The notes under the pieces are model-generated. The model was not told the DNA's origin. It did no database searches and was given only the letters and a program-made list of their open reading frames with translations. A DNA stretch of 64,000 nt from Symsagittifera roscoffensis (Eukaryota > Xenacoelomorpha > Acoela > Convolutidae): assembly GCF_963678635.1 (NCBI RefSeq), contig NC_087068.1, forward strand, positions 49,929,724 to 49,993,723, read 5' to 3'. Position 1 is the stretch's first letter. Each line of letters starts with the position of its first letter. Both the position numbers and the translations under genes were made by a program. Of the stretch, positions 10,691 through 24,125 are shown piece by piece.

Positions 10691-13600
10691 AGGCGACAAA
10701 AATTCGGAACGTTTTTTTGAAAATCCGCAGACCCCTCATGAAAATCCTAATTCTGATGTTTCTATTTCTTTTTTTGATTTCATCCGCTGCTCTATTAGCA
10801 AATACTTTACAAACTCTTTGCACAAATATCTGTTAATTTTTCAAAAAAAAAATTTCCTTTGTCCAACTAATCATATTTTCAACAAATCATTATTTTGAAA
10901 ACTAAACTGAGCTTCTTTTGATCCCGCTTCTTGTTTGATCCCTCCCTAATTCTTTCTTTGTCTGTCTAATTTTTAAAGCAAAGTTAGCTCCGTATAAATT
11001 TCTATCAATTTTCAGATTAGCTTTGGGTTACCGAAACCTTAAATAACCAAAGTAACCTATCCTTTTACTCAAGATATTTATGAAAAAACTGTATATTCTG
11101 AAAAACTATACTTATAGGGTTGCAAATTGCTGTTTTTGGAATGTTCCTCATAAATTGAGCTTTCAACAAGCATTGAAATTTGAACCTCGAGCTAGAGGAA
11201 GCAATTCTTTCACGTGCCTGAAAAATCTCTCAATTGGTTCTAGAAACAGCCATTTGAAAAGTGGGAATAAACTGAGGAAAATCTAGGAAACTTTCGGCAA
11301 AAAAATTAGATCACGTGAAAGCTCTCTGAATTTCAAGAACCTTTTATGATTGATAGACCTTTAATATTAACCCAATTGGAGAAAACTGGATGATTAGGTT
11401 ATTCATGACAAGGTTTAAAATCTACTTTCGAAACTTAGGTCATTGACGTTTTGCGCCCTTTACACATAAATAATTGGAAAGCGTAATTTGACTTCCTTAT
11501 AGCAAATAAACTTCAATTGAACTGAGAAAAACAACCAAACAGCGAAAAAAATCAACTGAGCGTGAACAATTTCTAAAAACGAAAAAAAAAAAAACATCAC
11601 TACCTGTATAAGTGCCTTCCCTACGTTCATTGACAGTTGTACATCTTCACAAGATATTTTTTTAGATTATGAATCTTTCAAACTCATAAACATTTACCTG
11701 AGAAAATTTCCAAGAAAATTTTATTGATCAAAAAATTCCGGAAAAGAAAAAACTTATATCGTATTCTTGATGTTTGAATTTTTTCCTCAAACCATGGAGA
11801 TCAGAACATTCTGTACTACTTGCACAGCTACTGGCGCTCCCTATAACCATTTGTTTTCCAAATTTATTTGTTCTAAATATGACAACTGCATTTTTTTTGC
11901 AATTAGATTAAATATGCTCTGATCAAGTTACAAATTAGAAAAAATACACTCAGAGATGCGACAACGGCAGCACAAAATGCCCGATTGACTAGCTCAAAGA
12001 AAGCTCCGAAACTTGTCTGCATATTTCCGATTTTCAGATTGAAACTAAGTGGCTAAAAATTGAGCGTCTTACATCCCCACTACCATTTAAATTTTACTAC
12101 AACAGTCTTAATGGTAATTTAGCTACAATGCTTCTTTTTTTTTGCAGTTTGTCATCTAAATCAGTCGCAATTTACTTAAAAAATAATGTCGAACGTGAAA
12201 ACTAACAAAAAAACTTTATGATGTTCTTAAATTGCTTTCTTGACGAATACAAAGCTTCTTCGGAAACTGTGGTGGTCAAATTTCACTTACAGCATACACG
12301 AAACGGGCGAAAATTTATAAACAGTTCCCGTGCATTAGTTGAACTATTTAGTTTCCAAAAAATTTTTGCTATCGTTTTAGCATCTTTGCCTGTAGCATGT
12401 AACTTTTCTTTCTTCATCTTATTCCGATGATATTTAATTACATCAAAAAACAAATTCAACTTTTATATTAAGAATAAATAAATTTGAAGCGCAAATGGTA
12501 ACAAGGTAACCCATGTTCTGTGCGAAGCGAATCTCTTTGCACAGCACACTGGTTTCCTTGTTACCATTTGCTTTTCAAATTTACTTCTCTGAATATGCTA
12601 ATTAAATTTTTCATTTGATGTAATTGAACATGATCTGAACCATAGCCAATCGAAGCTTGGAAAAGAGTAATGAACGCAAAAAAAAACTGACTTTCTTGAA
12701 AAAATCTCAACTTTCGAATTTCAAAGAAAAAATTAGACGCCTTTTAAGCTCTTCGAATTTCTAGAACAATTTATGATTGGCGCTTTTTCGATAACAAGAA
12801 CTCAACTAGAGAAAACTGGATCAATAGTTAAAACTATTATTCCGCTGGATATTTAAAAATTAAATTCCACTTTCGAAACTAGAAAACGTCCACGTTTTTT
12901 TTTCGAGTCATTTCCACGTTCGTATTCGGAGAGTGCTGTTTACGTCACTATCAGCAGATTAATTTCAATTGAACTCAAAAAGGGTATATAAACCTAAATG
13001 CATTCATAAATCATCAATATGTATGAAAGCACATCTTTAGTTATTAGAGACTTTTAAGACTTTATCTGAAAAAAAATCAGCGAGACCTATATAGTCTTCA
13101 CTACGTTCAGTATTCTAAATAAGATAAAGAAAGAAAAGTTACACTCTAATGAAAACTAATCAGTGTAACAAATGCAAGGAAAATTTTTTGAAAATTGAGC
13201 CCGTTCCGTTCACTTTTTAGTAAAATTTGATGAGTTGGTTGAAAAAAATAGCACTCCAGTTAATTCAAAAGTTAGATCACAAATTAAATTTTTCAGCGGG
13301 TCTAGTTCATGATTTTTTCAAGATAGATGTCATTAGCACTAGCTATATCGGTTAGCGACAGTATGTAGCGGTCGCGAAGCGAAGTTCAGATTAGCAAAAA
13401 ACGATTTAGCGTTTACCGGTGTTTTAGTAACCAATTCCACATCCCATACAAAGGAAAAAAACTTCTGCTAACCCACACATTCTAGCTAAAGGCTCAAAAA
13501 TTAAGTAATCATTAGCGCTTTATGAAATAAGTGTTCAATATGAAAATTCAGTACATGCAATTTTAGTGATTTTTTAAGCTGGTGTACCGAGAAAATTTAG

Positions 13601-14063
13601 CCAACTGACAGTCGGAAAAGTAATGAACCCAAGGAAATAGACAAAATGACTTGTTTTTTTGAAAAAAAACTTCAACTTTTGAATTTTAAAGAAAAAATAT
13701 ATGCCCTTGAAGCCATTTGTATTATACGAACAATTTGCTTGTTTGATAAAATTAACCCGATTTGAGAAACTGGATCAATAAGTAAATTTTTCAATAAGTA
13801 TCACTAAGTAAAAATCACCAAGACCTATATTAAGAGTATTCACTGCGTTCATTACTTTCAAAAAATTTATCCCTACACAATTCAAGATTATACCAAGCTC
13901 TTCTATTTTTCAAAGCTTTATATGGCAAATAATTATTATATTTTACGCATTCGCCAAATTTGCTCACTCTGTCGATGACTATGAAAAAAACTTCAATCTT
14001 TAAATAGGTTTTGACATATTCTAACATAATCGACGAAGAATAACCAGACAAGTGTTCTAAGCA
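10691..14063. repeat. Intergenic, rich in one dispersed repeat family
   Basis: No gene is seen. Copies of a family with a box like CTTCACTACGTTCAGT, preceded by GACCTATATAG and by AGAGAAAACTGGATCA, occur at about 11310-11660, 12640-13130 and 13590-13870. Further copies lie at 14640-14960 and 22950-23370, inside ERCC8. The 12900-13020 and 23120-23250 copies also share CACGTTCGTATTCGGAGAGT and GTGCTGTTTACGTCACT. It is a non-autonomous repeat of unknown class. Confidence 0.6.
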
Positions 14064-17000
14064 CTAAGTATCCCAATCACTAAGATCTTCATTTTCGTTC
14101 AAAATTAGACTCTCCTTTTGAACACTCTTCCAAGTAATAAGCTGGGCACCTTTCGCCGACCCGCTAAACAACCTCATTGACGAATCGTCAACTTCAGAGC
14201 ACAAAACCCCTTTGAAATGGGCATTCACCAGTTTTTCCACAGAACTTGTCCGGATGTTGTATTTGAATAGAGAACTGGATCCATTCGGGATGAAAACAGA
14301 ACTCGATGGAAAGATCCGAGAGGTTGACAATTTGTAAGCAAAGTGACTAGGTACCGTTGGTGCCGGAAGAACGGCGACGTCACGCAATTTTCCTGAAACA
14401 AAAACAAACAGCCTAAAGGTTACTATTGATAGAAAAAACAGACAGCTTGAAAGAGTTTGAATGTGTTAATGTTGATATAAGCAGCTAAAGCTTACAAAAA
14501 ATTGACACAGAATCGACGCTGCACATCGCAAACAAGTGAAAGAAAGAAAAGGCAAAAAACCACAAAACTTCTTGTTCCGGAATCACATAGTTAAAGAAAC
14601 AACATAGGTAATACTTACTAGAGAAAATGTCAATGAACACAGGGAAACCGAAAAAGGACGGACTTTTTTTATTGTGATTTAAATTTCGTCAATAAAAACA
14701 TATCACATCACAGCTCTTCGAATTTCAAAATTATTTTAAGACTGAAAAATTATTCAAAAAATAAACCAAATAGAGAAAAATGGATCAATAAGTAAGAGAA
14801 AACTGGATCTCCGGGGAAATTGTAAAAACAAGCGTCCATTTTTGAAACTAAAAACCATTCACATTTTTCGAGCATTATCAAAGCGAAAAAATCACAACGA
14901 CCTTTATAACTATGTTCATTGACATTTTAAAATATGTAATCTCTTCACGGGCGTCCGTGCAGAGTAAATTCATGAACTCAACGCTTTTTAATTGGTTTGA
15001 AAATTACAAAACCCAGGCTATTATTTCATAACACAGCAAAAACTTTTCATTTTTTTATGCAGTCCTACATCGATAGGAGTGATTTCGGAACGATACAATT
15101 CACTGATTGTGTTAATGACTTTGTGTGAAAAAAACTACCTAATACTAAATTCCTTTCCCCTCAGAACAAAAACTCAATCGTTATTCAAATAGTTTCAGGT
15201 CATATGTTTCTACGAGGTAGCCGGGGTTGCCTCATATTTCAATGATCCACATTATTGGTGCAAGTTCTCTATATCACGCCCTTCACCCGAAGAACAGTGA
15301 CGATCAGGAACTCATCCAACTAGCTGACCAATTGCGAAAATACGTAATCAGCGACCGTGGTGTTTACGTTGTCCCGGTCTTTACGTTGGTACTTTAATAT
15401 ATCCTCTTAAGAACTGGACTTCATTGTCCCGGTCTTTTCTCCCCAATTTAAGAACTGGACTTTGTTGTCCCGGTCTTATATCCCCTGACTAAGAACTGGA
15501 CTTTGTTGTCCAGGTCTTAGACTCTAGCTCTATCTCTATTACTACTTCGATCTAGTATTTGTTCTATAAGTATATCATATCATCTCAAGAAAACACCCTT
15601 AAAAACTACAAGCGAACATTAATCAAAATGCGAGAAAACTGCAACAGCTGTAACAGAAAACTCAAAATGGGACCTAAGTTCTCATGTTATACATGTGACA
15701 AGGTCCTACATCTATCCCCTGAATGCACTATGCTCACTTACGATGAAGTCAAAGTCCTCATCAAACTGAATGATAACCTCCTCCACATCTGCAATGACTG
15801 CAAACCCAAACGTGACGATCTTGTCAAAAACAAAACTACAACAAGTAACAAACTTGACGAACAACTTGATAACCTGCAACTACAAATGAAGGTTCTCACC
15901 GAAAAAATGGAGCAATCCAGCACTGTCATCACTCAAGTACAAGCCGATATGAAAACACTTAAAGAAAAACGCAACAATTTCCGAGCAGCCGTGGGAAACG
16001 TAAACCCAGGAAGAGTGGTTAATTCGCCAACTGTACCAAAAGCTCAACTTGGTATCCGAATACGAGGTGTTCCCGAAAGCAAAGAAAAAAGCGACATTGA
16101 ACGAATGCAAGAAGATCTGGGGACAATCGACAGAATACTTGCATTCCTCCAAATTGACGACAGAAAATTATCCAAGGCAACTCGGATTGGAAAATTCAAT
16201 CCCGATAAGGGGCCTCGTACCCTGCTGTTCAACGCCGAGAGTAGCATAAGTAAAAATTTGATCCTAAAATCGACTTCCAAACTAAAAGACTTCTCGGAAC
16301 TTCGGGTCTTCATCAGTCCCGAGTTATCCAAGGCGGATGCCGAAAAGGAAAACAATTGTCTCAAGAAAAGGAGGAAACTGATAGCAAAAATCACGACCCG
16401 AGCAAGATAAAAATCAGAAATCTTAAACTAGAATTGAAAGAAAACGAAAAATGGATTGTTTATGAAGAAAGTAAAACTTCCCAGGAAACCGATAATAATG
16501 CAGACCAAGCTGGTGATGTTGCCATTACCGGATGACTAAGACCGATGAAAATGTTGACATTCAACACCAGAAGTATCCTGGATATAAACAGGAGAATGAA
16601 ATACAAACGCAATAGCAAACTCAAGAATACGATATTATCTGTCTCTGTGAAACCTGGCTCACAAAAGACGTAACAACTGCCTCGCTCTTCCTAGAGAACT
16701 ATCAAGTATATCGCAATGACCAAGAAACATCAGATAACAGAAAAACAAAGCACCCTGGTGTACTCATTGCCATCAAAAATGAAATCTCACATGACTTACA
16801 TTCCATTGAGAGTCTCAAGTCTGATTATCTCATCATAGAAATACATTCCAATAAAAGATCAATTATCTTAAGCTGTGTTTATAATGCACCCACTCCTAGC
16901 ACCTACCAATGGTCCACTGAAAGTTTCTTAACTTTGATGAATGAAATGGCAAATCTCAAACTAGACAACAAAAATGACCTCTGTGACTTAATACTCACCG

Positions 17001-20000
17001 GTGACAGCAACTTCCCACAAACATACTGGGAAGCACTCTCCTCATCTGACATATACGAGAGTCAACTACTGGACAAAATAGTTGAACTAAATCTTTCACA
17101 ACATGCACCAAATCAACTAGACGTGCTGCTTTGCGACAATCCAGAATTATTTTCACAATGTCAAATCGACAGGAATATTCGAGATAAACTAACTAGTCAG
17201 TTCTCTGACCACAAACCACTCTACACCACAATTGCCGCCTTTAGCTGCATTAACCTTCCAAAAATAACAAATCATCGATATGCTTTCAAACGAGCAGACT
17301 GGGACAGCTTAAATTCTTCAATAGAAACTGAACCGTTTATCCCATACTGCTACAGTAACGTGAACGAAATTATCCGACAATGGTACGAATGGCTGTGGGA
17401 AAAAAAATCGAAAAGTTTGTACCTAGAATAACTGAGCATCGATCAAGGTTACAACCCTGGATCACGCCAGCCACCTCCCACCTCATCAAAAAACTTCAAA
17501 CAATGAAAAGAATCAAAAAACTTGAAAAAGATATTCAAAGGTTTTCCGAAGATGACCTAGCGGAATATGAAAAAACCGTCCTAGAAGGAAGAACTTTCAG
17601 CAAAATTCAAAAATACCTTAAACGCATACGCAAGACCCCAACAATTCCTTCGACGGTCAAAGACGGAAACACTGAATCATCAAATGAAAGAGAAAAATGT
17701 GAATTATTCAATGACTATTTCGTCAGCGTGTTTGGCACAAAAGAACATCAAACCGGTATCCTCTTTCCAAAAAGTGAGCTGAATAGATTTATTGTTGACC
17801 AAAGTCAAGTTAGCGAAATAATGAGGCAACTTAATGTCAATAAATCAATGGGACACGACAACATTGGCAATCTCGTTTTGAAATCATGTCACAAAACTCT
17901 AAGCAAATCAGTTACCCTTATATTTCAAACATGCCTTAACAAAGGAATTTTTCCTGAAATATGGAAAATTATTGAAGTAACCCCTGTTTTCAAGGAAGGA
18001 AGTAAAACCGATGTCAGTTGCTATAGACCAATCAGGCTACTCTGCTGCTGCTCAAAATTGCTTGAAAAAAAAATATTTGACAAACTCTATACTAAAGTGA
18101 AATTCAGATTACATGAAAGTCAACATGGATTTCGAAAGCGTAGATCCGCCACAATTCAACTTCTTCTATTTCTTGACCGAATATACGAATTGAATGATCA
18201 ACAGGGTGTACAAGAACTTGCAGTTCTATACTTGGATTTTGCCAAGGCATTCGACACTGTACCTCATGATATTCTGCTTACGAAGATCAAAATTTTTGGA
18301 ATTGGCTGGAAATTGCTGTCACTGATATATTCATACCTCAACAACAGAAAGCAATGCGTTAAGATTGAAGACTGTAGCTCAACCCTAAAAGAAGTCACCA
18401 GTGGAGTTCCGCAAGGTTCAATTCTGGGACCGCTGCTGTTCTTACTTTTCATAAACGATCTACCTGAAACCATGAATGACACAGACAGTTTTGGGTACGC
18501 AGATGACTTTAAGGCCATTCTACTAAATCAAACTTCCCTTGACACTGCAACTCTGAAAATAGAGAAATGGCTACATGAAAACAAAATGCAACCCAACATC
18601 AAAAAATCAACGCTCCTCGGCATCAAAGGTGATTTAAAAGCTAGTCTCCTGAACAAAAATCTTTCCTTAGTAAACTCACAGCGTGACCTAGGACTGATTG
18701 TGTCCAACAAGCTCACATGGAACGAAAACTGCTCTCGTCGGACATCCAAAGCAATTAGTGCTCTCTTCCAGATTAAACGAAGTCTGACTATGAAAAGCAG
18801 TGTGACCACGAGGCTTAACGCATATACTGGGTATGTAGTACCCATTGTAACATACGCATCCCAAGCATGGACTCCTAGCAGATCGAACATGGAACAACTC
18901 GAACGAGTTCAAAAGTTAGCAACAAAATGGATTTTGGGAACAAGCAAAACTTATACTGAAAGACTGAAGGACCTGCACCTTCTTCCTTTGAACCTATACA
19001 TGGAAATGCACGACATTTTAATACTAATAGCCCTGCTTGAAAATCGTTACGATGTAGAAATAGAACGAAAACCATCTGAATCATGCGAAATCACCCGACA
19101 GTCATCAAGAGGCGAATTTCAAATCCCAAAAAGCCGCTTGCAAAGAACGGACGACTATTTTTTCAGACGAGTGAAACATCTATACAACTGTCTTATCCGA
19201 GCCTGCCTAACTTTTAGCCTTAGACCAAGCAAATTGACTCTGACCTACATATACCAGAAATACTTCAAAAAAATGTACAGTGAAGTCAACAAATGTACAT
19301 GGAAACTCTTATGCAGATGTGGAAACTGCAATGTTTACAACAAACTGAGATAAAACATGGACTGTAAAAGGGGTGAAATTCCCTAGAGCTAATGCTCTGA
19401 AGCCTATTCTACTACTACTACTACTTCTTAAGTAGCTAAGAATGTTCTATAAAAATATCCCGGCCAAAAACCATTGCAACTTCTAATCTTCTAATGTATT
19501 GCTTTTACCTTTAATGATAAAAACTAGGTAATAAAGCTTAAGTTATCAACTATTTGCCCACTCATCCCGAATAATACAAAGTTTGAATAAAACACTGAAC
19601 TCTCAAAAAATGCGAACATTGATAGCCGATTGCTGTGCAAGCAGCACAGAACATTACGACCATATTCTTTCGTATCCTTTCGTCTATCCTTTCCGATTTC
19701 ATGTACTGATTTGAATGGTTCGATATCAATTGTTTGTCACTAGTTGGAAATAAATTGATGATTGTTGTTTGTATCTACATGATTTTGGATAAATAAATTC
19801 TTCTTCTTCTTCTTCTAAAACTCAAATGATCGATACTACTATGATACTATCCTCGTTAGTGTAAAAACGCTCCCAACTCCCTTATTTGCAAACGCACATA
19901 CTCATTTTCCGTAACCACAGCGATTTTATTTAGTTAGCATGAAATGATGTTATTTGTCTAGCATCAATTTGGTAACAGCCAATGAACAGTACCCATTCTA

Positions 20001-23000
20001 AATCATCCTCATATGAGTTTAAAGCATGGTAACAATTCGTTTCCGGCTTGTCGCTCTCTATTAAAACCCTAACACCAACTCTTATCAAAGATTTACAAAC
20101 AGATGTTACCTGTCGGCGTATCAAACTGGAACAATCGGCTGTCTGAACACAAACAAATAACAGAAGCGCCTCCGTCCGAGGTAAACAAAGATGAAACAGG
20201 TTCACAATTGTTTGTTCCAATTCTGTCTTCCCATTGCTTCTTGCCTTTCTTTCTCTGCGCAAGTTTATCTTTGGCTGAATCTTTATTTTGGTGCGGTGGT
20301 TTGATGTAGTTAACAATAACTTTGCCTTTACGAATGTCGTACAGTTTGAGGCCGTCTTCATGACTACAGCTCAGCAGATGTCTAAACACAAAACGAGTTC
20401 AAGCTCGATTTAAGTTACATCAATCAACATCAATGTAGTATCTGAACTGACTTTTGAATCGATTTTACCGCCTTGACGGACTAAGCTAGTTAAAAAAGAT
20501 ATAGTCATATACTGGCTCCGATAGCACATTTAACACAGGCTAACTTCGCGATCACCAGCAGAATTATCAATCACAGCCGAGTCTTCGTGTGCTTTCAGAG
20601 CTCTTTTTCAGATTTCGACCAAAAAACATGCAAACTATAGGTGCCCATTCCACAAGTCAAATCACAAAGATGTGGCGCTATATTGGAACTCCAATGTTTT
20701 TATCGTAGCGTCTCGCATTTGTGTTATTCTCGTAAAATAAAGTAAAAGACCACTAAGACAATTTTGAAATGTGGGAGAAAAAAAAATTGAACTGCGAGAG
20801 AAACACGAAAACAGCCCATTATTGGAACTATTTCTCCATTCTCCCTTTTTGCAGTGAAAAGTTAACAAACCTTTCGTTGCCTGGACTCCAATGCACATCC
20901 ATGATGGGACAATTCCTATCCCCGGTCGAATTTCTACTCACAATCTTGTGAAACGAGGAGCCACTTCGCATATCGAACAACACTATTCCCGCTTTTTCAG
21001 TCGCCAGCGCGATCAACCCAGTGCCCGATGGGTTCGTTTCATGGCCATACATTAGGCCACTACTGGGCGATGTATGGTCGCATACAACACTGAGTTCATT
21101 CGTGTCCCATATGTTAAGTGATCCATCGTGCGAACTACACAAAAAAATTGTTCGAGCTTTTGAGCTGTAAAATTCAAACCTCTTAAGTACGTTGAAAGGT
21201 AGATTATAAAAAAGCAAATTTTTTTCAAAAATAGCAATACAATTTCCGATTTAACTTCAAAACAAAGATTTCATAAATGTTTTTCTCTTCCCATTGATTT
21301 AAAGAGGATGAACTCCCCATTTCAAATGAGCATCAATTTTGCGGTGTACCGAGTGATTTTACAAAAATTACGCATAGTTAAAATCGTTAATAAGCTGAGT
21401 AGCCCCTTAACGTTTGATCCGTTAGTTATAGGATGGGATATTCGTTGTAAGGTACCAAAACAGCAGATGGCTATCAAGCTCTAACACTTCAAACAAACAA
21501 CTTCAGAAGATTTTACCTCGATGTGAATATTCCATTATCCAGGGGCCACCATTGAACTCTAGAAACACTCCTCGTTTGGGCCCCATGAGTCAACTTAAAC
21601 AGTCCTTTTTCCTCTCTACTAGAACGAGTAACAATACTTTTTCTGTACTGCACTTCATTGCAAAGTACAACTAAAGGGTTGATATGTTCTTTTTGTTGGT
21701 TCACTTTTTCCAAGTCGTACAGAGAGATAGAACTGTCTGCGTTTCCTTCTAACAGATAGCGATGCTCACTCTGATCTAAAACGAATGATGTTTGTATGCA
21801 TAATCAAAACAAAGATGGATGCGAAGCTTCGCTACATAATATAGCAAAAATAGCACGGCAGCTATCGGAAAGAAAATAAGATGATAGTCACTGAGTTGAA
21901 AAATATGAAAAAATGTCGCCAAAAACTCGTTAGTTTCGATTAGTTCATTTTAAGGAAATCATATCAAGGAATAACATTGCCAGTGTTAGAACAATATTGA
22001 ACAAATTTTTATCAAGCGCTATCTAAGCATTCATTAATTGGACAGACGACGGCTGAGCCGATGAAGAGATGTCTTAAACCAATCTAAACGAATTTACTTC
22101 CTCCAAAAGACATATAAATGAGGCAACTGAACCGATATAACATAAACCTGAGAGATTTCCAACCAAAAAAAAACAGAAGAAACACTATCTAAATTTACAA
22201 ATTGAAATAAATCTGAATGAATTTCATTTATAGTAATAATTGCTAAAAAACAGAGAAAAGTTCACACTTTGAAACACTAGTCAACAAAAATAAGCATACA
22301 GAAAATGAACCACTGATTAATTGTTTTCATGAAACAATTGTGAATTTTTAAACAAGAAGAGCGGGTAATAGTGCATATAGCACAGAGTGTTCCGAACAGT
22401 CAAAAATACAAAAACTAGCTTTTGTGATTAGTTTCGTTTTTCTTTCTTCGTGATGTGATAAGAGGATCTGAGCAAAAAAACTAAAACTTGGGAATATTCG
22501 ACTGTCACAGTAAAATAGGCAAATTGGAAAACAGTTTTTGTAAAAATATAACTGAAAAAAAAGTTAAAAAAAAACGAAGCTTAACAAACTGTAAAAACTA
22601 ATTCCAATCGATGTAAACTAGAATTTCACGATACAAATTAAGCATAAACAGGCTGTTGTAAGAATCACGATTGAAATTCCGATGATTATTTGTGGTACTT
22701 GTTTTGCGACGAAAACAAAACAGAAAAAAACTACAACACACCTGAATACAAATTTCCTCCCTATTTTCAATAATCGGAACAAAAAGTGACTCCGGCCGGG
22801 ACCGAACCTATTTTTCGATTGAGGGGAAAACTCAAACTCTATACAAGCTCAAAACTCACTGTCATTTGATCAACACTTTTTATGAAAGAACTGAAACTGT
22901 AACAAATAAGATGTAAACAAAATTATTTATTGGAAAGAGTTACCAAGAGTTACCAGTTGCTTCAAAATAAAAAAATGCATGGCCTTAACGCTCTTTAAAT

Positions 23001-24100
23001 TTCAAAACGAACGTATGATTGACACTTTTATAAAAAAAATCAACTCAGTTAGAGAAAACTGGATCAATAAGTTAAGCTTTGAATCCGTTGGAAAATCTGA
23101 TAATTAACATCCACTTTCGAGGTCGTTCACGTTTTTCGCATCATTTCCACGTTCGTATTCGGAGAGTGCTGTTTACGTCACTCTCAGCAGATGCATTTCA
23201 AATGAACTCAAAAAACGCATATATACCTTAGTGCATTCATAAATGCACTAATATGTATGAATGCATATCTGTGGTTATTAGAGCTTTTCAAGAAATTCTC
23301 CAAAAAAACGAAATAAGTAACCACGACCTATTAAAGAGTCTTCACTACGTTCAGTGACTCTAAGAAACTTGAATGTAAAGATCAATTGAAAAAACGAGGT
23401 CATTCTTTAGAATCTATAGTTATAAAACAGACAATGCTTTAAATTCAACGTATCAAGGCTCGGTCCGACACACTGATTGAAGTAAACAAACTAGTATTTT
23501 TTTTTTCATTTTTTAGAGTTGTATTTTTTCTTTTCTGTCTAAACTACCTTTTGCTTTTTTACTAGAAATGACAACTGAATTCAGGTAAAAAAAACAAGAA
23601 TGAATGGTAATAATAGTTACAATATCGTTCATATTGTAGTTACGTTAATAGAATAATAAATCTCATCGCGTGTCTTTCGTGATTTTTTTTGAATCCAAAT
23701 GGAGACCAATAGGGCGACTAAAATTTTACCTCACTTGCCTCCCGACGAGTTTTCTTTGAGGTAGTCAAAACCGGGAGAAAAGGAAACACACCAGTCGGAG
23801 CAAAAAAAGCGCAAGGTTTAAAAATGATTTACCAATTTGAATCCAGGTACCAGTCGGAGCAAAAAAAAGCGCAAGGTTTAAAAATGATTTACCAATTTGA
23901 ATCCAGGTGATCGCAGAGCTACTCAATGGGCTCAGCTCATTTTCTACTGTCGGCCTCAGCCACTCGAACTGCCTATCCACCAGACATCTCTTCGCTGTGA
24001 CGTCATCAGTCAACTCCGGTCGTAGTCCTCGACTAGATTTGCTGCCAAACTTAAGACGAGGTGATCCAAGTTGACGACGGAACAAATATGTTGTAATCAT
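14064..24100 (-). CDS. ERCC8: DNA excision repair protein ERCC-8 / CSA, WD40 (five exons)
   Basis: WD40 substrate receptor of the DDB1-CUL4 ubiquitin ligase in transcription-coupled nucleotide excision repair. Minus-strand model: 24100-23893, 21775-21517, 21134-20871, 20381-20110, 14392-14064, giving 443 residues (human CSA has 396). All four junctions are GT-AG and their phases match (1, 2, 2, 1). From memory of human CSA, the protein aligns along its length: AITWIQI plus DQSEHRYLLEGNADSSISLYDLEK (shown here split at the exon 1/2 junction), VQWWPLDNGIFTS, SSHDGSLNIWDTNEL, DVHWSPGNE, LLSCSHEDGLKLYDIRKG, LFTSDG, and the C-terminal VFIPNGSSSLFKYNI and LFSGSAKGAQLITW followed by an acidic tail ending SDWDT. 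The LYDIRKG segment occupies the position of a DDB1-binding WDxR-type motif. The last intron contains an antisense LINE. Exon 1 has a duplicated donor. Confidence 0.93.
15351..15525 (+). repeat. LINE 5' region tandem repeats
   Basis: A unit of about 45-50 bp containing AAGAACTGGACTTTGTTGTC and CCGGTCTTA is present about three to four times just upstream of LINE ORF1. Tandem units in the 5' untranslated region are common in LINEs and often hold promoter activity; that role is inferred here. Confidence 0.7.
15628..16525 (+). pseudogene. LINE ORF1 (PHD-like finger, coiled coil, RNA-binding region), frameshifted
   Basis: The frame from ATG 15628 to the stop at 16410 encodes 260 residues. It starts with a Cys-rich PHD-like finger (CNSCNRKL, CYTCDKVLHLSPEC, then CNDCK), followed by a coiled-coil segment (LDEQLDNLQLQMKVLTEKME). 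A region typical of CR1/Jockey ORF1 RNA-binding domains follows (IRIRGVPES, ATRIGKFNPDKGPRTLLF, LRVFISPEL). Another frame continues protein-like sequence from about 16396 to the stop near 16525, so a frameshift near 16400 truncates it. In intact elements this protein binds LINE RNA. Confidence 0.8.
16545..19353 (+). pseudogene. LINE ORF2: endonuclease plus reverse transcriptase, frameshifted
   Basis: The N-terminal apurinic-like endonuclease is recognisable by FNTRSILD, CETWLTKD, LILTGDSN and SDHKP. The reverse transcriptase spans the 17380-19353 frame, with LYLDFAKAFDTVPHDIL (motif A), SGVPQGSILGPLLFLLFIND (motif B) and FGYADDFK (motif C). The C-terminus has a thumb-like region and a Cys-rich end (KCTWKLLCRCGNCNVYN). 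Frameshifts occur near 16600-16625 and in the run of eight A at about 17400-17407, where two overlapping frames meet. The catalytic YADD is intact but the protein cannot be made whole. Confidence 0.85.
22366..22800. repeat. Dispersed repeat with tRNA-like end, copy in ERCC8 intron 1
   Basis: It shares blocks with 31090-31720, 32153-32345 and 34141-34290: a start like TGCTGTGCAAGCAGCACAGA, then GATCTGA-C-AAAAA, then CAGTCACAGTAAAAT. Its right end, read on the minus strand, contains GGTTCGGTCCCGG near 22798-22806, resembling a tRNA B box, so the minus strand may be the sense strand of a tRNA-derived SINE. It is non-coding. Confidence 0.5.
23790..23909 (-). repeat. 60-bp tandem duplication containing the ERCC8 exon 1 donor
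   Basis: A segment of about 60 bp running from ACCAGTCGGAGC to TGAATCCAGGT is present twice in tandem, differing by one base in an A run. On the minus strand each copy contains the splice donor ATTG|GTAAATC, with exon ends at 23893 and 23833. The sequence between the two donors is an open 60 bases, so use of the second donor would add 20 residues without a frameshift. The duplication must be fairly recent given the copy identity. Confidence 0.85.
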
Positions 24101-24125
24101 AGTACATCATGATCTACTCTTAACA

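Larger units (their letters stand above)
15190..19430 (+). mobile_element. Non-LTR retrotransposon (CR1/Jockey-like LINE), decayed
   Basis: A nearly full-length two-ORF LINE lies in the last intron of ERCC8, in the opposite orientation. It has a 5' region with short tandem repeats, ORF1 with a PHD-like finger, ORF2 with endonuclease and reverse transcriptase, and ends in a CTA trinucleotide tail near 19409-19427. Several frameshifts disrupt both ORFs, so it is not autonomous now. The 5' boundary is approximate; no target-site duplication was identified. Confidence 0.85.
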
